Made by a program: the position numbers and the translations under genes. The notes below the pieces were generated by a model. It was not told the DNA's origin and made no database searches. It was given only the letters and a program-made list of their open reading frames with translations. Shown one piece after another: positions 1 to 7,215 of a DNA stretch of 8,868 bases (the stretch's first letter is position 1; the number at the start of each line of letters is the position of its first letter). Source of the stretch: Euryarchaeota archaeon UBA40 (GTDB lineage Archaea; Thermoplasmatota; Poseidoniia; Poseidoniales; Thalassarchaeaceae); assembly GCA_002506875.1 (NCBI GenBank), contig DAYJ01000023.1:24623-33490 (forward strand). The letters are read 5' to 3'.

Positions 1-25
1 TCGGACGAATACTGATTCCTCTGAG

Positions 26-1165
26 ATGATTGCCATGGTCGAGAAGCCATGGATGGATGGCCGATATGCTAGACACAGGTCACTCCCGGACTTTGGTGAA
101 ATGGGACAGAAGGCCCTTGTCGATAGCACTGTGATATGTATCGGAGCAGGGGGCCTTGGATCACCCGCCCTGTTGTACCTTGCTGCAGCAGGTATCGGCA
201 GAATCAGAATTGTGGATAACGACACTGTGGATGAGACTAATCTTCAACGTCAAGTAATCCATTCGAATGCTGAAATCGGTGAACCAAAAGTAGATTCAGC
301 AGCCAGGCGAATTCAGATGCTCAATCCCTTAGTGGAATGTGAGATTCATCAAACTCGAATGACGACAGAAAACGCCCTCAATCTCTTGAAGGACGTTGAC
401 GTACTTATCGATGGAACAGATAACCTTCCCACTCGCTACCTAATTGACGATGCTTGCGCCATAGCAAATATCCCATGGGTTCATGCAAGCCTGTTCCGCT
501 ATGAGGGACAAGTCACTGTTTTCAATCATGAGAACGGACCCCGGTATCGTGATCTACATCCAGACCCCCCCCCGTCAGGCGCTCTACTCAACTGCGAAGA
601 AGCCGGTGTAATCGGAGCTCTTCCAGGCATCCTCGGATCAATCCAAGCGATGGAGGCAATCAAAATCCTCAGTGGTATCGGCGAACCACTCTCAGGCCGT
701 CTCATGTTGATTGACACGAAAACGATGGAAGCGCGACACTTGACCTATGAAGCCTCAACTACTCGTCAAGAGGTAACTGAATTGAATCGTCACAACGATT
801 ATGCAGAATCGAGATGCGTTACAGATGGAGGGATGCCGATGAACTCCATGACTGTGATTGAACTGCACGACCTGATGCAGCAGGATAAACCACCATTCTT
901 GTTGGACGTGCGCAGGGCCGAAGAGGAAGATATCTGTTCTATTCCAGATACCGATCTTCGAGTTAGGCATACGGACATCCTAATGCACATCGATGAAATC
1001 CCCTCAGATCGTGTTGTTGTCGTTTACTGCCGCAGTGGAATACGCAGCATGACTGCCATCCATGCGCTCGCTGCAAGTGGCAGAGACCCGGAACTACTCC
1101 ACAACCTTGCTGGTGGCATCCTCGCATGGTCGGCAGAAATTGACCCCACGATGCCAAGATACTGA
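26..1165 (+). CDS. MoeZ/MOCS3-type adenylyltransferase-rhodanese fusion (sulfur carrier activation)
   Basis: Cytosolic E1-like enzyme expected to adenylate the C-terminal glycine of a ubiquitin-like sulfur carrier (MoaD/ThiS/SAMP type) and pass it sulfur for molybdopterin, thiamine or tRNA thiolation. The ThiF/MoeB domain spans about residues 13-242. It has the nucleotide loop G40-A-G-G-L-G45, the NLQRQ arginine (R75), catalytic D132 in DGTDN, and C190 in NCEEAGV at the conserved active-site cysteine. A rhodanese domain (about 272-379) ends with the loop C335-R-S-G-I-R-S, giving a persulfide cysteine. The usual zinc CxxC pairs are absent: the first reads R173-Y-R-D176, and only a lone C264 lies near the second. 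From memory, MoeZ-type fusions also lack these pairs. The start is uncertain: M1, M4 and M10 are all possible, and the frame is open to the left edge. The domain begins near residue 13, so any of these would be functional. The partner carrier protein is not in the window. Confidence 0.9.
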   Translation: MIAMVEKPWMDGRYARHRSLPDFGEMGQKALVDSTVICIGAGGLGSPALLYLAAAGIGRIRIVDNDTVDETNLQRQVIHSNAEIGEPKVDSAARRIQMLNPLVECEIHQTRMTTENALNLLKDVDVLIDGTDNLPTRYLIDDACAIANIPWVHASLFRYEGQVTVFNHENGPRYRDLHPDPPPSGALLNCEEAGVIGALPGILGSIQAMEAIKILSGIGEPLSGRLMLIDTKTMEARHLTYEASTTRQEVTELNRHNDYAESRCVTDGGMPMNSMTVIELHDLMQQDKPPFLLDVRRAEEEDICSIPDTDLRVRHTDILMHIDEIPSDRVVVVYCRSGIRSMTAIHALAASGRDPELLHNLAGGILAWSAEIDPTMPRY

Positions 1166-1218
1166 GCAATTCCATTCAGGAGTCCGCTTAGGAATGCAAG
1201 ATTCAAGTTAGGCAAGAT
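1155..1218. repeat. Short repeated CAAGAT words before the receiver gene
   Basis: CAAGAT occurs at 1155-1160 (within ATGCCAAGAT, the last codons of the adenylyltransferase gene), 1197-1202 (within ATGCAAGAT) and 1213-1218. The second and third copies also sit in a longer imperfect direct repeat, TTAGGAATGCAAGAT (1188-1202) and TTAGGCAAGAT (1208-1218). This could be an operator or remnant duplication in the 65-base gap, or chance. No TATA-like or -10/-35 promoter is evident beside it. Confidence 0.3.
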
Positions 1219-1230
1219 GGACATCGGCCC

Positions 1231-2208
1231 ATGCCATCCGTTCTCATCGCGGACGAACAGGATGGCCGGAGAAGCCTATTGGCCTCCAGTATTGAACGGC
1301 ATGGATTCAATGTAACACGGATTAGCACCCTCCGTCAATGCGAAGGTACAGCACTAGCTACGATGCCCGATGTAGTACTGGTGGATGCCATCTGGACTAC
1401 CGGAGATGCCCTCGGATCTTGCTCTAGGATGACCTCCGACCCGGAGTTCGCGCTAAAGTCTAGAATCGTCCTCCTCTCAAACCAAAGCGACGAAGATCAT
1501 CTAGTTGCAGCGACACAAGCAGGAATCTCTGAAGTTATCCAAAAACCAGTGGACATGAATCTCCTCGTTACTCAACTGAACAAGCATGCAACCAAGGCCT
1601 TTGTCCCCCCTCCAGCTGAGATTAAATCAAAGGGTAAAAGCACAGGTGTCTTCGAAGTTAATGTCACTGCAGACGAACCAGGATGGGCATTACCTATCCT
1701 CAAGGAAGTCCTTGACGATGCCACAATCGACGAGGAATTTGTTCTCAAAATACTCGATGATCTTGACTTAGATGGAGACGACGTGGAACCCGATCGTGTC
1801 CGTGAAATCCTTCGTGCTGCCTTCAATCGGCTTATCGTTGGTACAGATGAGGATATGTCCGACACTGAGGATGAAGAAGCCGAGGTCCGAAGTGCTCGTG
1901 TTAGCAGCAAGATGATTGAAGCGATGGAAAAGCGTGCAAAGGAGCTTGAAGAAGAAATCGCAATCTCACTCGAACGTCTCATGGTTATGCCAGATGAAGT
2001 AGCCATCATTACGGACGAAACCGAGTATGAGAAGGTTGACCCTAATGCCCTCAACATGACAAGATTAAGCCTAGAAATGTTCGAAGAACTGCTGTTCGAA
2101 CTTGGCCTACCTGGTCGGATTGAGGACACAACACTCCTAACCCAGGTCCAAGACGCGGCACAAATGGCATCTGATGCCTTGGATGCTCTCGGCCGCAACA
2201 AGGATTGA
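1231..2208 (+). CDS. Orphan response-regulator receiver protein with unknown acidic C-terminal region
   Basis: The first 120 or so residues form a CheY-like receiver domain with every key position present: acidic pair D8/E9, phosphoacceptor D52 at the end of strand 3 (VVLVD), S83 at the switch Ser/Thr position (IVLLS), and K105-P106 after strand 5. It should therefore be able to accept a phosphoryl group from a histidine kinase, although none is nearby. A linker (about 121-150) leads to some 175 residues I do not recognise. These include a run rich in Asp and Glu (about 159-218) with helix-like stretches, a charged, probably coiled-coil helix (about 225-250), and a final helical part (about 270-325). 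I see no helix-turn-helix, GGDEF, kinase or membrane segment. Output by protein-protein contact is an inference. The ATG at 1231 puts strand 1 at residues 3-7, as expected. The ATG at 1217 is out of frame. No strong ribosome binding site is visible. Confidence 0.85.
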   Translation: MPSVLIADEQDGRRSLLASSIERHGFNVTRISTLRQCEGTALATMPDVVLVDAIWTTGDALGSCSRMTSDPEFALKSRIVLLSNQSDEDHLVAATQAGISEVIQKPVDMNLLVTQLNKHATKAFVPPPAEIKSKGKSTGVFEVNVTADEPGWALPILKEVLDDATIDEEFVLKILDDLDLDGDDVEPDRVREILRAAFNRLIVGTDEDMSDTEDEEAEVRSARVSSKMIEAMEKRAKELEEEIAISLERLMVMPDEVAIITDETEYEKVDPNALNMTRLSLEMFEELLFELGLPGRIEDTTLLTQVQDAAQMASDALDALGRNKD

Positions 2209-2246
2209 GGCCGAATCGTTTGAATGTCGGCTTCCTCTGGTAAGTT

Positions 2247-2252
2247 TGAGGA
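2247..2252 (+). promoter_or_regulatory. Ribosome binding site of the fused E1 gene
   Basis: TGAGGA lies 6 bases before the ATG at 2259, a good match to the anti-Shine-Dalgarno sequence. It supports this start for a protein whose N-terminal region has no recognisable homology to fix the start otherwise. Confidence 0.6.
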
Positions 2253-2258
2253 ATCGGA

Positions 2259-4850
2259 ATGCAAGGCGAGCTGAATCCGGTCCCTGGTGCGGAGTGGCGC
2301 CCGCGTCGACATCTGGATTTCCATCGTTCAATCTCCTCACAGAATGTTCGAGACGATCTACTCCGTTTCATTGCAGAGCGACACGATGGGCATCTCCGTT
2401 TAGTGGCACACCTCTGGGATGAGGCATACCCTGACCCCATACGTTGGGATGGGGCAGCATTCCACAGCACCATGGAAGAGTTCACCGATTCTCTAGAATC
2501 AAACCTCGATACTCGTCGTACAGAACCTCAACTCACATCAGTGCTCGATCGAGAAATTATTCCTCGACGTCTAGGGCATCTACACCTTAGTAGACGTCTT
2601 CAACGATTCATGATTGATGTTAGACTTCACCTTCGACGTATTGCGTATACAGCATCCATCGATGTGGATCTACGCATGGATTGGCAACGATGGATGCATC
2701 GTACCCGACTTCTAGATGAGCATCTCAAGGACCTCTTCACCAATGGTATCGAGACCCCCGACGGAGGTAAATTCGGAGGGAAGGGATTCCGCTCAACTTG
2801 GCAGGAAGGAGTAGTTGCCTGTGCATCTGCTCTGAGGAGAGCTATGGATCTCCCTCCTGAAGAACGCAATCGGGCAGATGTTGTCGCCCCTATGATTCGA
2901 GACGTTGGCCTTGCCCTATCCATGGGTCAGACACCGCTGGAGATATTCGCGGCCCAAGTAGGTAAATCCGGATCATACATGGACGGAGGTCATCCAGGTG
3001 CAGGGGGAAGAGATCTCCATATCGGTGAATGGAACAAGAGGGTGCTCCCGCCTACTGCACCTCTCCCTATTGCTTCAGCGACATTGACCGGTGTTGCCCT
3101 CGCTGCGGCTAGACTCGATGCACGGCGGTTTCATCTCGCTCCGGTAGGAGAGGGGTGCAGCAGTTCAGGTGAATTTTGGGAGGCGATGAACTTCGCAGGC
3201 GCCCGAAGCCTGCCGATCGGATTCATGATTCAGAACAATCAGATTGCTCTAGACACCTTTGTCACCGGTCAGTCCGGAGTAGAGACATTTGGAGACAAGG
3301 CGGCAGCAATGGGATTCCCGGGTTGGACTATTGATGGATCCGACCCCGCACAATTCTACGCATCTACAGCTGTCGCTCGTGAATTCGCTCTTGCCGGCCA
3401 TGGTCCTACTTTGATCCATGTAGAAACCATGAGAGGATGCGGCCATGCACACCACCACGACGATCTATATCTTGGAGCACCATCCGGTAACCCTCCAGGA
3501 TATGCTGACAAGAATCTGCTCGCATATTGGGAAGCAAAGGATCCATTGCCAAACCACCGAGATCAGTTGATTTCAGATGGTGTTGAGGAACAAGATATCC
3601 TCCGCATGGAAACCGAGGAGAAATCACTCGTCGATGCTGCAAGATTAGAGATGGAAGCGATGCCTTGGCCGGCACCGGAAACCGTCACAAGAGGTATCAC
3701 CAGCCTTCACGATGCGGACCTAAAGGGTGCGCGATTGGAACGTATCACCTCTGCAAGTAGTAGAATTGTGAAAGATGCGAAGGTAGCCAACGGGGAGATG
3801 GCAATACATTTCTCTGAAGAAAGAAACGCATGGACTCTAGGTAGAGCGATTCAGAACGGCATGATAGCAATCGCAGAACGCTATGGCCAGTCCACGGTTT
3901 TCATGGGTGAAGATATGGAAGTCGCAGGCGCCTTTGGAATGAATATACCTCTGCGAACCGCAGGCCATGGGGATCTCCTACTCGATATGCCTCTATCCGA
4001 GGCAGCCATCATCCATGCCGCAACTGGAGCAGCTCTTGGTGGGATGCGACCAATGGCAGAAATCCAGTTCGGAGGATTCGCAGCTCTCGCAATGAATGCA
4101 CTCATCAATAACGCCGCGCAACTCCGTTGGAGATGGGGCGCTGATGTCCCGTTGACCGTGCGCATTCCACTTGGGGCAAAGACGCGATCAGGTCCATTCC
4201 ATGCGAACATGATTGAATCTTGGTTCACAAACGACCCTGGCCTCGTTATCCTGTTCCCCTCCTGCCCTCAAGATGCCTATGATCTCCTCGTTGAGGCAGC
4301 CGCCCTTCCCGATCCAGTTTTGTTCCTCGAACATATCGGGATGTATGGCCTCCGTGGGGGAAAAACCGGATGGGGTGATTCAATCAACCAGATTGTCGAC
4401 ACTAAGACCGTACTTTCCCGATTGGATGCAGGAGATGGGCCAAAGGAGATTGGTAAAGCCAGAATTGTGCGAGGCGGAAGCGACGTGACAATCGTCACAT
4501 GGGGAGCTATGGTTCATGTTGCACGACATGCAGCAGAGCGAGTTGCCGCAGAAGGCATTGAAACCGAGATAATTGATCTAAGGACACTACAGCCCTTCGA
4601 TGCAGATACATGTGTTGACTCTGTGCAACGAACCGGACGGCTACTCGTCCTTCAAGAAGCACAGTGGACAGGTGGTTTTGCTCACACAATATCGAGTAGA
4701 ATCCAGGAAGAGGCATTCTGGTCTCTGGAAGCACCCCCGATGGTTGTGGGAGCCCTCGATACACCTGTTCCCTTCGCTCCCCCATTAGAGGATTATACGA
4801 TTCCAGATGTCGATCTCGTGGCCCGACATCTACGTGCCCTCATTGGATGA
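2259..4850 (+). CDS. Fused alpha-beta E1 component of a 2-oxoacid (probably branched-chain) dehydrogenase
   Basis: Single-chain ThDP-dependent E1 that should decarboxylate a 2-oxoacid and acylate the lipoyl group of an E2. Residues 1 to about 140 are an Arg-rich extension I cannot assign. E1-alpha (about 145-480) carries GRDLH (250-254), like the family's GxSMH, then the cofactor motif G297-E-G299 to N326-N327, with Glu where GDG is usual. H396 lies in the ThDP-loop region, followed by H398-H-H-D-D402 where GHSxSD is typical. E1-beta begins near M514, with G550-E551-D552 (E551 the likely ThDP-activating Glu), a PLSEAAI segment, and H648 in GPFHAN at the family's active-site His. A transketolase C-terminal-like domain (about 730-863) ends it. 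Alpha and beta are separate genes in most Pdh/Bkd systems; from memory, fused forms occur, for example in Bacteroidetes. The alpha/beta type points to pyruvate or branched-chain 2-oxoacids; exact substrate unknown. No E2 or E3 gene is present. Confidence 0.9.
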   Translation: MQGELNPVPGAEWRPRRHLDFHRSISSQNVRDDLLRFIAERHDGHLRLVAHLWDEAYPDPIRWDGAAFHSTMEEFTDSLESNLDTRRTEPQLTSVLDREIIPRRLGHLHLSRRLQRFMIDVRLHLRRIAYTASIDVDLRMDWQRWMHRTRLLDEHLKDLFTNGIETPDGGKFGGKGFRSTWQEGVVACASALRRAMDLPPEERNRADVVAPMIRDVGLALSMGQTPLEIFAAQVGKSGSYMDGGHPGAGGRDLHIGEWNKRVLPPTAPLPIASATLTGVALAAARLDARRFHLAPVGEGCSSSGEFWEAMNFAGARSLPIGFMIQNNQIALDTFVTGQSGVETFGDKAAAMGFPGWTIDGSDPAQFYASTAVAREFALAGHGPTLIHVETMRGCGHAHHHDDLYLGAPSGNPPGYADKNLLAYWEAKDPLPNHRDQLISDGVEEQDILRMETEEKSLVDAARLEMEAMPWPAPETVTRGITSLHDADLKGARLERITSASSRIVKDAKVANGEMAIHFSEERNAWTLGRAIQNGMIAIAERYGQSTVFMGEDMEVAGAFGMNIPLRTAGHGDLLLDMPLSEAAIIHAATGAALGGMRPMAEIQFGGFAALAMNALINNAAQLRWRWGADVPLTVRIPLGAKTRSGPFHANMIESWFTNDPGLVILFPSCPQDAYDLLVEAAALPDPVLFLEHIGMYGLRGGKTGWGDSINQIVDTKTVLSRLDAGDGPKEIGKARIVRGGSDVTIVTWGAMVHVARHAAERVAAEGIETEIIDLRTLQPFDADTCVDSVQRTGRLLVLQEAQWTGGFAHTISSRIQEEAFWSLEAPPMVVGALDTPVPFAPPLEDYTIPDVDLVARHLRALIG

Positions 4851-4890
4851 AGGTGCTAATCTGATTCCGACACGTCCATTATCAACAAAC

Positions 4891-4902
4891 AAGGGGAAGG
4901 GG
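4891..4902 (+). promoter_or_regulatory. Purine-rich ribosome binding site of the cation exchanger gene
   Basis: AAGGGGAAGGGG ends one base before the ATG at 4904. It is the most purine-rich tract in any gap of the window. The first GGGG is the better spaced core. It supports the ATG at 4904 over the internal Met13 codon. Confidence 0.5.
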
Positions 4903-4903
4903 T

Positions 4904-6004
4904 ATGGACGAGGCTAATGCTGAGTCTAATCGGCCCAAAATGGCGACCTATACTGTCGCCTTTACACTGGGTATTTTGGGCCTGATGATGGCAAGTGAAT
5001 CATTCTGGTTGAGTATAGGTATTCTACTGCTCTCAACCGGCTTACTCATCCTAAGTGCGGATATGTTCGTTAACGCTGTGAAAATTGTTGCTCGGCGATT
5101 TGGTATGTCTGAACTCATTATCGGACTAACCATCGTAAGCATTGGAACTTCGATGCCAGAGATTCTTGTTGGCGTAAGTTCCTCACTAGAGGTCGCTGCC
5201 AACGGTTGCACTCCAGAAGCCTGTGCGTCTGATTTTGCCCTTGGAAATATCTACGGTTCTGTACTCGTACAGATTAGCCTCGTCCTAGGGATTGTTGTCC
5301 TGATTCACCCCTTAGAAGTCCGGCCCGATTGGCTTGCTCGTGATGGATTACTCATGTTCCTAGCAGTCATCGTCTTGACGATGTTGATTCTTATCGATGC
5401 AAAACTCGATCGAATGGAGGGATTAATCCTCTGCCTAGTGTATCTGATGTATCTTGTGAACCTAATCCACCAGAGAGACGATATCAGAGAGGATGAACTC
5501 ATGCTCACAGGATCGGAAGTCGAGATTACTCCTGTTGAAATGAACGATTATGCTCTACTAGCAAGTGTAGTCATAGGACTTTCTCTCGCAATCTGGTCCG
5601 CTACAGTTCTGGTGTCGTCCGCAACCACTATTGCGGAGGCAATGTCGATTCCACCATCATTTATCGGTGCTACAGTTACAGCTATCGGTACATCGTTACC
5701 TGAACTCGCAGTTGCCCTCACTGCCGCTAGACACTCCAAAGGAGTCGCCATTGGCACACTCATCGGATCAAACATTACCGATCCACTCCTTTCGATCGGT
5801 ATTACTGCCCTCGTCCACCCTGTTACAATTGGTTCTTCGGACATTTTCTTCTATCTCATCATCCCGGCGACAATTATCACAACGGGACTCAGCCTACTCT
5901 TCATGTATACTGATTTCAAGTTTCAACGATGGGAAGGTGGCGTCCTTGTCACCTGCTACGTAATCTTCGTCGGGCTTCTAATCACCGCTTCAAACATCAT
6001 CTAG
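4904..6004 (+). CDS. Na+/Ca2+ (or H+/Ca2+) exchanger, CaCA superfamily membrane protein
   Basis: Integral membrane antiporter expected to export Ca2+ in exchange for Na+ or H+. The 366 residues hold about ten hydrophobic segments in two inverted halves, split by a charged loop (about 190-215). A hydrophilic N-terminus of about 14 residues precedes the first segment. Alpha-1 has G81-T-S-M-P-E86 and G118-S119. Alpha-2 has G-T-S-L-P-E267 and G-S289-N-I-T-D293. E86 and E267 match the paired ion-binding glutamates. Compared with the archaeal structure NCX_Mj (from memory, N81 and D240), D293 is conserved but the alpha-1 partner is Q123. The loop between the two alpha-1 helices carries an insertion with two cysteines (C102 and C107). 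Length is slightly above the usual 300-350 residues of prokaryotic members. The ion pair exchanged cannot be read from sequence. It lies 53 bases after the E1 gene with no metabolic link to its neighbours. Confidence 0.9.
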   Translation: MDEANAESNRPKMATYTVAFTLGILGLMMASESFWLSIGILLLSTGLLILSADMFVNAVKIVARRFGMSELIIGLTIVSIGTSMPEILVGVSSSLEVAANGCTPEACASDFALGNIYGSVLVQISLVLGIVVLIHPLEVRPDWLARDGLLMFLAVIVLTMLILIDAKLDRMEGLILCLVYLMYLVNLIHQRDDIREDELMLTGSEVEITPVEMNDYALLASVVIGLSLAIWSATVLVSSATTIAEAMSIPPSFIGATVTAIGTSLPELAVALTAARHSKGVAIGTLIGSNITDPLLSIGITALVHPVTIGSSDIFFYLIIPATIITTGLSLLFMYTDFKFQRWEGGVLVTCYVIFVGLLITASNII

Positions 6005-6042
6005 AGCACTCCGAACAACAGGGTGAATGCTAAGTCGGACCG

Positions 6043-7206
6043 ATGGCTGCCCGAAGCATGGTCGACCTCACATTGTCCGAGGAGCAGGAGATGCTGAAGG
6101 AACTCGCACACGAGTTCGCACGAGATTCAATCCGCCCAATGGCCGAACATTGGGATGAGAACAGTGAATTCCCAATGGAGGCTATTGCAGAAGCCCACGA
6201 ACTAGGTCTGATGAATCTCCACATACCTGAGGAATATGGAGGGATGGGCTTTGGATGCCTCACGGAAGCTGTAGTACAAGAGAAGCTTGCTTGGGGCGAT
6301 CCTGGATTCGCTACTGCAGCATATTCGAATGGTCTTACCGCTGCACCCATCATTACAGGAGGTACTGAGGAACAGAAGCAGAAATATCTCGGCTGGTTAG
6401 TTGAGAAGCCTTCGATTGCTGCTTATGCAGTTACCGAACCAGGTGCAGGAAGTGACGTCGCAGCCATCCAAAGCACTGCGGTCCGAGATGGTGATGACTA
6501 CATCCTCAACGGAAACAAAATGTGGATCACAGGTGCTGGGAAAGCAGACTGGTACTTCGTACTCGCCTATACTGACAAAGATGCAGGATACAAAGGAATG
6601 AGTGGATTCATCGTCGAATCCGATTGGGACGGAGTATCATTGGGCAAGAAAGAGAACAATATGGGTCAACGTGCATCTGATACTCGTGCAGTTAATTTCG
6701 AGAACGTACGAGTTCCCGTAGCCAACTTGGTCGGTGGCGTGGAAGGATCAGGATGGTTCAACGCTATGGCGGCGTTTGATGTCTCACGTCCGAGTATCGC
6801 CGCACATGCCACTGGCATTAGCCAAGCTGCGTACGAACACGCCTTACAATATGCAGATGAGAGAGTCACATTTGGAAAGAAGCTCCATCAACACCAGACA
6901 ATCCAATTCATGCTTGCAGATATGAAGACAGATATCGAAGCCGCACGCCTACTCACTTGGAAGGCTGCGTGGATGATGGATAATGGGGAACGCAACACAG
7001 AGTTCGCTGCACACGCTAAACGATTCGCTGCGGATGCTGCAATGCGCATCACTACTGATGCGGTGCAAGTATTCGGAGGATACGGCTACTCGGAAGAGTA
7101 CCCAGTCGCCCGCCTAATGCGTGCGGCAAAGGTGATGCAGATCTATGAGGGTAGTAGCCAAGTCCAGCGGATGATTATCGGGCGAGAAATCGTTCGCGGA
7201 CTCTGA
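6043..7206 (+). CDS. Acyl-CoA dehydrogenase, medium/short-chain type
   Basis: FAD-dependent cytosolic enzyme that oxidises acyl-CoA to trans-2-enoyl-CoA and passes electrons to electron transfer flavoprotein. All three domains are present at the usual length of about 385 residues: an N-terminal helical domain (about 8-125), a middle beta domain with T131-E-P-G-A-G-S-D and W161-I-T contacting FAD, and a C-terminal helical domain (about 240-385). The catalytic base is E369 in IYEGSSQVQR, the position used by MCAD and SCAD rather than by isovaleryl- or long-chain enzymes. By eye it follows mammalian MCAD closely, including the NMGQR-SDTR stretch and FGGYGY. Chain length is not decided by sequence; branched-chain acyl-CoA is possible given the E1 gene two genes upstream. 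The start is the ATG at 6043; Met6 at 6058 is an alternative, since homology begins near residue 8. GGTGA at 6022-6026 is a weak, distant ribosome binding site. No ETF genes are nearby. Confidence 0.95.
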   Translation: MAARSMVDLTLSEEQEMLKELAHEFARDSIRPMAEHWDENSEFPMEAIAEAHELGLMNLHIPEEYGGMGFGCLTEAVVQEKLAWGDPGFATAAYSNGLTAAPIITGGTEEQKQKYLGWLVEKPSIAAYAVTEPGAGSDVAAIQSTAVRDGDDYILNGNKMWITGAGKADWYFVLAYTDKDAGYKGMSGFIVESDWDGVSLGKKENNMGQRASDTRAVNFENVRVPVANLVGGVEGSGWFNAMAAFDVSRPSIAAHATGISQAAYEHALQYADERVTFGKKLHQHQTIQFMLADMKTDIEAARLLTWKAAWMMDNGERNTEFAAHAKRFAADAAMRITTDAVQVFGGYGYSEEYPVARLMRAAKVMQIYEGSSQVQRMIIGREIVRGL

Positions 7207-7208
7207 GG
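7205..7208 (+). promoter_or_regulatory. Ribosome binding site overlapping the upstream stop codon
   Basis: GAGG begins inside the TGA stop (7204-7206) of the acyl-CoA dehydrogenase gene and lies 7 bases before the ATG at 7216. The arrangement implies that the nucleotidyltransferase gene is translated from the same transcript and is coupled to its neighbour. Confidence 0.6.
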
Positions 7209-7215
7209 CGATTCG

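Noticed and set aside
3..29. Possible 3' end of an upstream gene with an ATGA stop/start overlap at 26-29
   Set aside because: One frame ends at TGA 27-29, overlapping the ATG at 26, but another ends at TGA 13-15. So few bases give no way to tell which, if either, is coding.
1572..2324. 250-codon open frame on the - strand, Ser-rich
   Set aside because: It is the complement of the Asp/Glu-rich region of the receiver gene: GAN codons read backwards give Ser and other codons that avoid stops. It has no recognisable domain, and the + strand gene is well supported.
4851..4903. Possible promoter between the E1 and exchanger genes
   Set aside because: CCATTATC and nearby AT-rich bases are too weak for either a TATA box or a -10 element; only the ribosome binding site is supported.
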